A stretch of 64,000 bases of DNA, from the NCBI GenBank assembly GCA_007026445.1, contig VDMD01000002.1, forward strand, positions 2,790,001 to 2,854,000, given 5' to 3'. Positions 33,480 through 44,291 of this stretch are shown here, in pieces. Each line of letters opens with the position of its first letter. Position 1 is the first letter of the stretch. The DNA comes from Schizophyllum amplum (lineage: Eukaryota; Basidiomycota; Agaricomycetes; Agaricales; Schizophyllaceae). The notes beneath the pieces are model-generated. The model worked only from the letters and a program-made list of their open reading frames with translations, did no database searches and was not told where the DNA came from. The position numbers were made by a program, and so were the translations under genes.

Positions 33480-33521
33480 GTACAGCACCAAAACCCAGCG
33501 GCGCTCTACCTCCAGCACCTC

Positions 33522-34785
33522 ATGAACATGTACCCAAGCACCTCTGCAGAGTATCCCCGCAGGTGCGTGAACTACTCACACAGTCCTTGGATCGACACTG
33601 ATGTGCTGCAGAATGTCCGCGAGCGCCTATCCGCCGCAACCGGCCACGACACGATTCATGGCACCCAGCGGTCCGGGCGCACCCTCTCCCTACACTACCA
33701 GCCTCCGAGCTGGCGAACTACCGCCGATGCCTCCCCAGGTTGGTGCGCCGATCCCTCCACAGCCTGGTGCGCCGATCGTACCCAGCACCCCGCGCGCGTC
33801 CAGCGCGCCCGATGCGTTCGACTACCAGAGCCCTCTGTCCGGGTCCGACGCGAGACTCAACACGCTCGCTACGCTCCTCGCCGAAGAACGCGCACGCGCC
33901 GATGAGGTGCGGGAGGAGGCCCTCGCACTGAAGGCCGTCCTTCGCCAGCGCGATATGGAGATCGCGGATCTTCGGCGGGAGCTGGCCACTGCGTCGGCGG
34001 CGGCGCGCGTCTTCGAGATGCAGGCTTCGGATGCGCAGGTGGGGGCCGCGCGACTCGCGGACAAGCTGCCCTTGCGGGAGGTGCCTCCGGGAACTCTTCC
34101 TCCTTCGCCGGTCGCGCCGATGACGCGTAGTCGGTACGTTGAGCAGCCCGTCTTGCAGTAGGAATCCATGCTGACCGACGTCGCACGTGCAGCCTTCCGT
34201 CCGTTTCATCGATGGCTGGGCCACCCTCGCCGCCGTTCCCACATACAAGGTGTGTACGCCTCCGCCTGCCGTCGATAATTGTACTGACTCGACGGCAGGA
34301 CGTCGTCAATCCCATCGGTGGTCTCCCCGACGCCCATCAGACCAAGACTATCTCTGGACAGCCTCGACGCGGTGTCGGGCGCGCCTCCCATGGACCCAGG
34401 CTTCGTACCCGACCTCGAGACACCCGCAGCGGTTCCCCGCGCGCCAATCCTCGACGACGCCATGGCGCCGCCGGAGCGACTCCCCACGGCCTTCATGAAC
34501 ACTCTGCCACCTGGATTCATTCCAAATGCTGGGCGCCCAGCAGAGTCAGCAGTGATCGTGCAGATTCCCTCGCCTGGGTCGTCGCCTTCGGAGGTGGCCT
34601 CGCTGCCACCCACAACTCCGTTGTCAACCAGGTCACCGTTGTCGGAGGCGAGCGAGGTGACGTCGGACGACATTATGATCTACCCGCGCACATTCTCCGC
34701 CCCCACAGACGCGCTGCCAACGATGAAGGATCCGTATGTCTACGAGCCCAGCCTGCCTTTCATGATGAGCCAGATGCGTGTATAG
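33522..34785 (+). CDS. Hypothetical Pro/Ser-rich coiled-coil protein
   Basis: Four exons (33522-33562, 33612-34133, 34193-34249, 34299-34785) join in frame to 368 aa. The N-terminal third is Pro/Ala/Gly-rich and disordered. A single coiled coil of about 60 residues follows (LLAEERARADEVREEALALK, then QRDMEIADLRRELATAS). The C-terminal half is again Pro/Ser-rich with several Ser-Pro sites. There is no membrane segment, signal or catalytic motif. I do not recognise the family. A foldback element ends 42 bp before the ATG, so the native promoter may have been displaced. Confidence 0.6.
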
Positions 34786-34980
34786 CATCGAGTTCCTCGG
34801 ACGGTGTCTGCGGCGACTCTGCGCTCATGTGGCATGTAAGTATATATTATAACCCGCTATGCGTATGTATGGATGTACCATATCGGAAACAAAACAGCGC
34901 ACTCACAATAAATATCCTATCAAAATAAATAAACGACATTATGTCCCTGCCTCCCAGATACTGCGCCTTCTGGCCCGGAC

Positions 34981-36275
34981 CTACTGGCACACGACGTTGT
35001 ACTGCGACTTGGTTTCGGTGCTGAGGATCGAGTCGAAGCTCAGGCTGACAGAACGGTCGCCCTCGTCCAAAATCGCGTCCATGTTGACGGCCCCTGAGAC
35101 GTTCTTAGTATCGCTGGCATGAGGAGTGAAAGATGAACCTACAGAGCCAGTGGTTCTTGGTCTTCTTCTTGTACTCGAACCATACCCAGCCCGTAGCGAT
35201 GAAGGGGAGGTTGCCGGAGCCCTTGGTGGTGCATGTCTGCGAGGTGAACTGTGGCGATGCGGTCAGTGATGCAACCAGCGACCAAGAAACGTCTACTCAC
35301 GTCGAGCTTGCATGTCTGCCCGTCCGCCTGAGCAACGGTCACGGTGCTGGTCGTCTGCTGGTTGTTCGTCGTGGACGAGCTGAGAGAAAGTTTGTTAGGA
35401 ATCCAGGCTGAACACCGGTCACTTAACGTACGTGGTACCCTGACTGTTTGTGACCGTCGTAGTGAGCGACGTGCCCCAGGTGACGTCCGCGATCTCGGGG
35501 ATGCCCACACTGATATCGGTTTTGAGCCCGACGGCTACGTCCGATGACTCTGGTAGGGTCGCATTAGTATGGATCATATATATGTGCAAAAGCACGTACT
35601 GGTCGTCGTCGTCTCGAGAGTATACGCAGTGCCCTCGGACTGGGATAGCGCCACTGTCCCGCTGGTGCCCGAAAAGTCGCCGCCCGCTGATTGAGACTGA
35701 GTCGTGCACTGAGGGTCGCCTGAAGAGTAACTTCTATCAGAACCGTCAAGTGCTGAGCAGAGAAACCCCCTACGTACCATTGACGTTGAGTTCGACCTGT
35801 TCGTTAGTAGCGCACACCGAAGCCGCACGCTCGGGGTACTTTTGCGAGCGTCAGCGTACCAGGAAGAGTCTCTGTATTAACCCACACGTACCTCCTTCTC
35901 GTTTGTGGCAATCTGGCGCTCGTAGTTCCCCCAGTTTTTGTTCGCGTAGTCTTTGAGCTTGTCCCAGCCGGGCACTTGGCGAGACAGTCAGTGAGCCTGA
36001 AGATGTGTAATGTGTAATCACGCACGCTTCTGCACCTCATCGGCGCTCAGTGCCGTGCAGGCGCCGCCACGACGGTCGAAGGATGAGAAGGTGTCGCGTT
36101 CCATGACGCCCAGCCGTTCGTCGCGGCTATCGAATAAAATCACGGTGCCGGATTCCTCGTCTACGGCGAGCTTGGTCGCATTCCGCGGCATGTGCGTGAG
36201 GCGACGCTCTACGACTGGCGACGCATGAGCGACGAGAGCCAATGCCAGCGAAATCAGGTAGAGGACGGGCGCCAT
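34981..36275 (-). CDS. Secreted Ser/Thr-rich beta-type protein, copy 1 of a tandem pair
   Basis: Starts MAPVLYLISLALALVAHASP, a clear signal peptide, followed by VVERR (possible Kex2-type processing). Then come the conserved block HMPRNATKLAVDE with an N-glycosylation sequon and, after splicing, LPGWDKLKDYANKNWG. The C-terminal two thirds are Ser/Thr/Gly-rich with alternating polar/hydrophobic residues (GTSGTVALSQSEGTAYTLE, WGTSLTTTVTNSQGTTYV), four Cys and a closing GWVWFEYKKKTKNHW and QYNVVCQ. At least six short introns are shared in position with the copy at 37518. The pattern recalls the long beta-strands and Ser/Thr-rich hairpin of aerolysin-type (ETX/MTX2) proteins, but I cannot prove the fold. 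A TATAAAAG lies 130 bp upstream. It may act in defence, competition or wall interaction; unknown. Confidence 0.7.
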
Positions 36276-37517
36276 TGGGTGATGCGAGCGTGAATGAATG
36301 AAAGAATGTAAGGGTGAAAAGAATGGAGGGAGTGAGACAGGTGGAAGAGCGGTGAGAAGGGACTGTCGTAAATGAACTGAGGATCTGGGAAGAGGAGACT
36401 CAACCTTTTATACGCTGTTCGCCAGGGATTTGCAATCCGAGAGCCATGGGCAAGGAGCACGGTGTGCTCTCCGTCTGATCAGCACAGACAACCTTGGCCG
36501 ACAGCGCTTCGGAGCGCTCGTTGTTTGTCCATCGACCACCGGGCGGTGGATGTGCATCATAGCGGTGCTTGGGTTTTCGGCGCTTCCTTTCTGGGCACCG
36601 AAGTACCGCCCGCATCAGTGTGCGGAGGCACGCAAGGATGAGAATTCTTCGGCGTTGAGCATTGAGGGTGCACCGATCGGCGGCGGGAGCGGTCAACTGA
36701 GATGATCTCGTCGAAGAGAGTTGTGGTCGGAGCTGAGAGCGCCGCCCGCAAGTTGAAGTCGAGCCGTGATTGTCACGCCGCCGGTCACGGCCGAAGTTCG
36801 AATGTCATACGGGTCTCTGCACGTCCTTTCCGGCCAACTATATATGCAGGTGAATCATAATAAGCTTTTGGTACGCTATTCTGTCCGCAGAATGACCCCC
36901 GCCGTACGACTCTCAGTGCTCAAGGAAGCCGTCGACGACAGTGCAAGCCATCATATGATCGTCTTCGTAAGTACTAACAAGAAGTTATGGCCAGCTGCCA
37001 AGCTTGCTCAGGCAGGCATCCCGATCGGCGGAACGTACTAGAAGACGCTGAACTATACTGCCTTTAAACAGAACTTTTGCTTCTTACAGAGCACCCTGTC
37101 CATGATGATGCGACAGGCGGGCAAAATATCAATCTTGATCTCTGGCTGGCATCGTGGAGTGCCAGTATATGCTCATCCATCGGCGCCTACTGCAACTCAC
37201 CACATGATGGCAAATGCTTCTCCAGTGCGCAAGTGGGCTGTACGATAATGCGCCTATGCTCAGCACTTAAGTACTGTTCGACCTTGCATCGCGCTCACCC
37301 ATGCTCTGCCCTCATCTCCGCCACTTCTCCATTGACCCATGGCAAACGGCGCATGGCATACGGTATGCTTCTTGTCAGACATTTTTCCCGCTCGTGTTGC
37401 ATGTGCATAATAATTTAGCATACGAACGTGGCGTGCTTGCTACAACGCTCACAGCACAATGAATAGATATTATCAAAGAGGACCCGGTCGCGACTGCATG
37501 CGCCTCCCAATTTGACC
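36276..37517. other. Spacer between the tandem secreted-protein genes
   Basis: Promoter of copy 1 (TATA at 36405-36412) and 3' flank of copy 2. A 91-codon plus-strand frame at 36766-37041 has no domain or intron support, so I leave it out. Confidence 0.45.
36405..36412 (-). promoter_or_regulatory. TATA box of tandem copy 1
   Basis: TATAAAAG on the minus strand, 130 bp before the start codon at 36275. The second copy has TTTAAAGG at a similar distance. Confidence 0.5.
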
Positions 37518-38837
37518 TTACTCGCACACGACGTTGTACTGTGACCTCGTGTCCGTGCTGACGATAGAATTGAAGTCCAAATTCATGGAACGATCGGATT
37601 CGTCCAGGATCACGTCCATGTTCAAGGCCCCTAAAAGACCAAAATTCTCAGTATCTTTGTGGTAGGATGCTTGGTAGGAGTGACTTACAGAGCCAGTGGT
37701 CATGCGTCTTCTTCTTGTACTGGAACCAAACCCAGCCTGTGGCTACAAATGGGAGGCTACCGCTGCCCTTGGTAGTGCACGTCTTCGATGTGAACTAGGA
37801 CCTTACCGTCAGCGACAAGAGAAACATAGACCGAGACAATGTCCACTCACATCGAGTTTGCATGTTTGCCCGTCCAGCTGAGATACAGTCACAGTGCTGG
37901 TCGTCTGCTGGTTATTCGTGGCGGATTGGCTGGAAGAGGCGTCAGGAATGAAGGTAAGCAGCGCAGTGATCCATGACGAACGTGGTGCCCTGGCTATTCG
38001 TGACGGTCGTGGTGAGCGATGTGCCCACAGTCACGTCGAGAATTTCAGGAATGCCCATCTTGACTTCAGTAGAGACGCCCAGCGCGACTGACGCTTGCCC
38101 TGTCGGACCGTGTAAGCTCCATGTCGATACTGATCAACAGTAGGCCACGCACTGTTAGTTGTGGTCTCAAGCGTGTACGAAGTACCCTCGGTCTGCTGGA
38201 GCGCCACCGTGCCGCTCGTACCCGAGAAGTCGCCACCGGTGGACTGAGACTGAGTCGTGCACTCAGGATCGCCTACAAAGAATCCCTATCAGGATTGCCG
38301 AGTATTCCCGTAATAGCCTGCGCACCATTGACAGTGAGGTCAACCTGGTCGTTGGTCGCACACACGGAAGCCGGGTAGTCAGGATACTTCGGTGGAAGTC
38401 AGCTTATCAGGAGCATGTTGTAGTCCGGTCACGGGTCAGCACGCACCTCGTCGTCGTTCGTGGCGATCTGACGGTCGTTGTCACCCCAGTAGTCGTTGGC
38501 CATGTCGACGAGCTTGCTCCAGCCAGGTACTGGGGATGTGTGGCGTCAATGTGAAGAACAAGGTCGAGGACGATAGCAACTCACGCTTCTGCACCTCATC
38601 GGCACCCAACGACGTGCATGCACCACTGCCACGACGCTCGAAGGACGAGAACGCATCGCGGTCCATAAGGCCGAGGCGTTCGCCGCGGTTGTCGAACACA
38701 ACCAACGTGCCAGAACCCTCATCCACAGCGATCCTGGTCGCATTCCGCGGCATGTGAGGCAGGCGACGCTCCACAACAGGCGACGCGTGAGCGACGAAGG
38801 CCAAGGCCAGAGAAGCAAGGAATAATAGGGGAGCCAT
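37518..38837 (-). CDS. Secreted Ser/Thr-rich beta-type protein, copy 2 of a tandem pair
   Basis: Paralogue of the gene at 34981-36275 in the same orientation and with matching exon structure. Signal peptide MAPLLFLASLALAFVAHASP, then VVERRLPHMPRNATRIAVDE and the block ERLGLMDRDAFSSFERRG. Later segments are GWSKLVDMANDYWGDNDRQI, SGTSGTVALQQTEGTSYTLE, GTSLTTTVTNSQGTTFV, WFQYKKKTHDHW and QYNVVCE at the end. Differences from copy 1 are mostly conservative, so both are probably functional. The last intron (donor GTAAGTCACTCC) falls at the same codon in both copies. The start is the only ATG that begins a signal peptide. Function unknown; see copy 1 for the aerolysin-like possibility. Confidence 0.7.
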
Positions 38838-39575
38838 TGATTTGAAGCGTGAATGAAAAAATGAATGTGAAGATAAAGAGAATGGGACGTAGAGGCGAGA
38901 CTCTGTCGTGGACGAACTGAAGGACTGGGACACGAGAACTCAGTCCTTTAAACCTGTCGCTTATCGCAATTCGCGAGGTGTCTGTATTTGATACTGTCGT
39001 CTGGACCAGGGAAAGTCGAGCGCTGGCAACGCGCGACGCGTCGCTGATGGCCGTTGAGTGTCGGGCGTGGGCCTGTCAAAACTTCATAGCTGAGCGCAGA
39101 ACAGGTGCACCATCAGTACGAAGGCACGCTACAACGAAGATATGTCGGTTCTGAGAGTGCACCGACGGCAGGATCTGCGGAAGCAGTCAGTACTGAGGTC
39201 ACGTCGTTGAAGAGCGGCGGCGGTGGCAGCGCAATTCGTACCTGGGATAACTGCGATGAGATGGGTGTCTGTTATTGATCTGTTACTGTCAGCAAGTGTC
39301 GAGGTATACTTATGTACATCACAGCTTGACGCGCTTCTCTGTTGCAATTGAGCCACACACGGAGGGCATTTCTTGCTGCGCGACGGTGACGGTATTCATC
39401 GCATATAGCTCATGCTCAGACGAGGCCAGTCGACATGGACATTAAGAGTACACGCTGAGTCACTCCATATGCTCACCTGCGCCGCTGTTTCAAGACTCAA
39501 GACTTCTCACGAAGAAAGCCAGAGTCCGGTGTCTTCCGAGTCGACAGTCATAACAACCGTCTTGTAATACACGGG
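38838..39575. other. Intergenic region
   Basis: Promoter of tandem copy 2, including a TTTAAAGG element near 38942-38950 and the palindrome GCGACGCGTCGC at 39033-39044. No gene seen. Confidence 0.4.
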
Positions 39576-41334
39576 CTACTTGCTCTCGAGATAGGGGACA
39601 AGCACATCCTCGTAGACAGTAGCTCCCTGTAGCGCTTGGGGTTAGACGCGACCCCTTAGTGCATGACGCGCTCACCTTGTACGTCCTGACCTGCTCTGGC
39701 CACGCCCTGATCGAGCTCGCAAACCGCTCAGCCACGCTCTCCGGCTTTCCGTCCACTTCCTCCATCTCCTCCTTGATCTTCTCGATCTCCCATACGTACG
39801 TGCGGATGCCAAAGATGATTGCACCCGTCGCGGGGAGGCGGCGCAGGGTCTGACGCTCTGTGCGCATGCGCAGCGTCTCCGGTGTGACGATGAGGGGCTT
39901 GTCCTTCGGCGGTTGGTGCGCATGGCCTGGGCGGTAAACGTCCTCGGGACCGTTCGTCGTATCAGACCAGCTGAGCTCCTCGGGGTCGACGGCCTTCAAG
40001 TCCTGATCGAAGACTTTGCCGCACATCGCCTGCGACTCGATTGTCGTTGAGCCGGAAGACGGGTAAGTCTCCTTCATAGTTGCCTGGGACGCCTTGGATT
40101 GGACGATCTGGAGGAAGTAGTTGTTGCGCGTGACGGGTTTATCGACGGGGAATTTGAGGAAGAAGCGATCCATGGAGGCGCGCATCTTCTCCTCATCTGT
40201 ATTCGGTCAGTGAGTGGCTGGTATGAGAAAGGCGAATGAACGTACAGTACGGAACGTTCCCACTGGTGTGGATCTCCTCTAATTTCCTGCCGATCTTGTC
40301 CTGCATGCGCCAGAAGCCGGCGACGCAGATCGCACCGCCTTGGAAGTAATACTTGCCATCGCTGCCTTCGATCATGATGGCGACATCGTCCTGTATACTG
40401 TGCGAGGAAGTTAGTCGGGCAAACGGCGGAGTGAGCAGTTAGATACTTACAGGAGAGCGCAAGTCCGCAACGCCGCCTCACCGTCCTCGCGTGAGACCGT
40501 CCTCATCGAGCGCTTTTCACCCTGTCCCTCCCAGAGGGCTGCAGGCAGCGCATACGTCTCGTTCACCAACGGAATTGTGATCGACCGACCGTCGGAAGAC
40601 AGCATATAGGTCTTGGGATAGCGACCAGCGAGGAAGCTGGCAGTAGACAACAAGAGTTCGACGGCTGTGGTCAAGTAAGGCTCGACGCCCTGCGTAGAGT
40701 ATGAACCCACGCACCCGCTTGGGCGCACACTCCCTCTTGGACCACGTCGCCGTTGCCGACTTCCTTAGCAGAAAGAAGCCGAACGGCGTTCTGGCCCCGT
40801 GTAGCGACACGGTGCTTGCGGATACGATGGTAGTTGGGGTACTGCTTGTCAACCTCGTACCACTCCGACATGTTCAGATTTTTTAAACCCATAGTGATAC
40901 TGCAAGAAACCATGAGCAGACGAAACCAAGCACCGTGTGGAGCGCGTACTGATATTGGTTCCATTTCCAAGGCCGATACACGATGGGGTCAATTTGGGAG
41001 ACATCTCCTCCTGCTATGGGGTGCACTTCGGGAACAGGGAGGGTGTAGACGCTCGGAGGAAGTGGAGTCCACGCTGGGTTCAGACATGCGATGTGAGTGG
41101 GGAAGCTGGAGCAATAAAATATGACTCGCCTCCGTGAGGTCTGTTCTTGTTCTTCTCGTTCAAAGACGCAAGATTCTGTAAAGGCGCCTTCGGTCCGAAG
41201 TCATGGGACGCTCTCTTGTGCATATAGAACACAATCGACGTCACGCAAAGCGCGGCGACCAAGTACACAGGCAGCAGGCCCGACGCGTGGCTGTCATAAG
41301 CGCTGTAAAATATCTCTGTCGCGTTGAGCGCCAT
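39576..41334 (-). CDS. Membrane-anchored haem-dependent oxidative N-demethylase-like protein (DUF3445)
   Basis: The family (HODM alpha-subunit-like, PF11927) binds haem in a PAS-like fold and, in the bacterial member, oxidatively demethylates dimethylamine. After an N-terminal membrane helix (LLPVYLVAALCVTSIVFYMH) the family order is visible: IDPIVYRPWKWNQYQ, ITMGLKNLNMSEWYEVDKQY, YPKTYMLSSDGRSI, QDDVAIMIEGSDGKYYFQGG, the helix MRASMDRFFLKFPVDKPVTR, ELSWSDTTNGPEDVYRPGHA, and ETLRMRTERQTLRRLPATGA with IIFGIRTYVWE. It ends GATVYEDVLVPYLESK. The substrate in fungi is unknown. The first intron (41074-41129) seems to use a GC donor (GCGAGT). It is divergent from the AP-3 mu gene. Confidence 0.8.
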
Positions 41335-41825
41335 GGTAGTGATGAGAGTTAGAGGCGGAAAAGATAAGCGCTCGTCGACGGAGGCGCTCTTAAAGGGTGC
41401 TTCCCACGTTCATCGGGTGTGCTATCATCATGGCTGAAGACGTCCGCCGTGGCTTCTTTTCGTCAGCTTCATGGTCACAAGAGGAGCCCGGAGGCAAGCG
41501 CTATCGGACCACGGTAGCCTACGGTGGACGTCCGAACGGGAGGCCGAGCAGCGCTCAGAGCACCGGTCCCCTCCGCTGGCCTGCGGCCGACAACGATATG
41601 TTGAACTTTGAAGTCATAGATAGGCAGAGGCAAGCCTGGGCAGGGAGGGCGAGCATGGGATACGCAGCGCTTATCGCGATATGGGAATATCAACGTACGG
41701 AACGTGACGGTGGAAACAGAAAAGGTCGCGGGGCTTGCCGGATATCCTCCCACGTACTCCGCCACGTGGTCCTGACGCCATCCCATCAACTCGAACTTGT
41801 CCTTCACTACAGGACGCACCCACAG
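41335..41825. promoter_or_regulatory. Divergent intergenic region (DUF3445 gene / AP-3 mu)
   Basis: About 490 bp between two start codons. Open frames on both strands overlap here without any domain, so I treat it as a shared regulatory region. Confidence 0.4.
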
Positions 41826-43685
41826 ATGGCACTTGACGGGCTCATTATACTTGACAATGCCGGGTAAGCGTATATATACATGAATATTGCAATTCGCTAT
41901 CTAACATTCCTGAAGTCGGCCTATCATCCAATCTGGCTTCAGAGGTTTCTCCTCCGCGTACCCCATGGTCCACATCGACGCTGTGAACAACGCCTTTGCA
42001 AAGGCTAGCAAATCAACAGACGTCGACCCTGTGTTGTCCGTTGATTCTTATGGGACGAGCGACTCGTCCAGCGCATGCTGTCACATCACTACCGCCGATA
42101 TACGCGTATTATGCCCTGTCAGCGGTGACGGTGAGCGTTATTCCTCCTGTCGTGCCAACCCGCCTTACAGTCTGCTTAGTGGACACCTTGTTTGCATTTG
42201 CTTTCATGAAGACCTTCCTCGAGATTCTGTATGAATACTTCGGAAGCGTGTCCGCAGCCACGATGAAGGACAACTTCGACGTGGTTTACCAGGTGGGTTG
42301 CAGCCCCATTCGCTGCTTCCGGTCCTGCTTACCTGGGTGTAGCTTTTAGAGGAGACCTTGGACGCGGGCGGTCATCCATTAACCACCTCGCCGAATGCGC
42401 TGCGGGACATAGTCTTGCCGCCATCGCTTTTGACGAAGCTGCTGAACGTCGCAGGCGCGAACCTCACGTCAACTCTCAACTCGGGCGGGTCAGCAGCAGG
42501 TGGCGCGTTCTCGTCACCGATACCCTGGAGAAAATCTGGGCTGCGATACAACAACAACGAGATCTTCTTCGACGTCGACGAGCAACTACGCGCAGTCGTG
42601 AACAAGTACGCCACGTATTTCGCGGTTGTCCAGCGATTGTTTTAACAGCCACGCAGGGGTGGCACGGCGCTCTCTAGCAGCGTGTACGGCACCATGGAGT
42701 GTACTGCGAAGCTGTCAGGTAACGCCTTCCGTCCGTCTCTTCCGGAGCATCTGCTGGACTGATGAATGCAGGCACGCCTGACCTTATACTCTCCTTCACG
42801 AACCCCAACGTGCTCGCCGACTGCGCCTTCCACCCGTGCGTACGGTAGGTGTTGTAAGTCCTCTGAATTTATACTGCTGGGACTCATGCGCAGTAGCCTC
42901 CAGCGATTCGCGCGCGACCGCGCGCTCTCCTTCGTTCCGCCCGACGGCCACTTTACGCTCATGCAATATCGCTACGCGCCAGGCGCCTCCGCATCTGCTA
43001 CACCCGCCGCCTCTGCCGTCGCGGCCCTGCGGGAAAATGTCCCATTACCCGTCTCCCTCAAGATCACCGTGGATCTGCCACAAGCGGCCAACGACACGGG
43101 TAAGGAGGCTTCATCTTCAGTCCATTGGGCACAGACTTACTCGCGTTGCAGCGACCTTCACGCTGGTTTTGACGTCGCGCTTGACGACGCGCGATATCGA
43201 GAACTTCGTCGGTGAGATCGATCTGGGGCAGAGCGCGACGGCAGTGAAATGCACGTGCTCGAGCGGCCGGTCGACGGTGGGATCGTCTCTCGCAGGCGCG
43301 TCTCACGGAGCATCATGGATGTTCGACTCGCGGAATCATGCAAGCCATCCTTTTTTATCCTTCTCATGGACATTGCATTGACGCCTACTCAGACTCTCCG
43401 ATGGACGATCCCGCGTGTCGCGCCGGCAGCGACCTACACAATTGAGGGCTCCTTCGGCTCGGGTACCATGCAGTAAGTCTCTGGTTCGACTTTGGTTTTA
43501 CGGCGCGTGGCTGACGGCTTCGTAGGGCGCCGCGTCCCGCGCACGCCGTACGGACGACGTTTGCGATACCCACTCAGACGTTCTCGATGTTGAAGGTGGA
43601 TCAGCTCAAGCTGACGGGGGAGATGTACAAGCCTTATAAGGGCGTGCGTGGGAAGAGCGACTGCGATATCGAGTGGAGGTGGTAG
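41826..43685 (+). CDS. APM3: AP-3 adaptor complex subunit mu
   Basis: Cargo-binding medium subunit of AP-3, which carries proteins from Golgi/endosomes to the vacuole. The N-terminal longin-like part begins MALDGLIILDNAGRPIIQSG, with FAFAFMKTFLEILYEYFG and DNFDVVYQLLEETLDAGGHP; NALRDIVLPPSLLTKLL leads to the mu-homology domain (SGLRYNNNEIFFDVDEQLRA, YGTMECTAKLSGTPDL, TLRWTIPRVAP). The C-terminal YKPYKGVRGKSDCDIEWRW is the family end. Eight or more introns. The one at 43340-43392 begins with GC (GCAAGC) and ends CAG, a GC-AG intron needed to join FDSRNH to TLRW. Several introns have AAG acceptors. Confidence 0.93.
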
Positions 43686-44291
43686 ATTCTGGATAGATTC
43701 TATCGGCATCAAGCATGGAATATGTGGCATATTCGTTGGCGAAGTTGAATGCGCGCTGACAGCTGCTACTGCGAGGGCAGAACACAAGGATACTACGTTG
43801 TATTTCGGAGGCGCAGAGTGGCTGCGCGTGAGAAGATCTGCAAGACCTTTTGAGGCTGGTAGAACCAAGGACATAGGCCTGACAAGGGGGCATAATTGTT
43901 GTTTGGCAATATAGGATACTCGGTGGTTTGCAACACACACGGCGGTACTAGACGATGTGATGCCAGAGAGAAAGGGAGGCGTGCATTTACTCAACAAAGG
44001 CCGTCGCGTTTGACTCTCAAAGTCCGACGCGTCGCGTCGCGTCAATCGTCACGTTTTGAGAGTTGCTGGACGGGTGAGCACATGATCAAGGTCGAACTTG
44101 ACGAGTTTTGATATTGAGGCCGGCCGCTCAGCAGATGCAAGCATACCAAGGGAGAAATTCGGACCAGTACAGGTTACAGTCCCACGGTGGGCGCATAGGG
44201 CCCGGGCAATGCACATTCAGTGAACTTAGGATACAGTCTGTTAGTGACCACTTCGTCCGAGGTGTGGTGAGACGGCTCCGACGGCCAAAGA
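43686..44291. other. Convergent 3' intergenic region (AP-3 mu / isochorismatase)
   Basis: About 600 bp between two facing genes. Contains the inverted repeat described at 44013-44063. A minus-strand open frame here (43434-44045) is antisense to the AP-3 exon and lacks a domain. Confidence 0.45.
44013..44063. repeat. Inverted repeat with GC-rich loop between convergent genes
   Basis: ACTCTCAAA (44013-44021) and TTTGAGAGT (44055-44063) pair perfectly over 9 bp around a 33-bp loop that holds GACGCGTCGCGTCGCGTC (44026-44043). It may be a bidirectional 3'-end or terminator structure, or a small mobile-element scar. Confidence 0.45.

Noticed and set aside
41397..41867. 156-codon frame upstream of AP-3 mu
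   Set aside because: Lies in the divergent promoter region, overlaps an antisense frame of similar length and has no domain.
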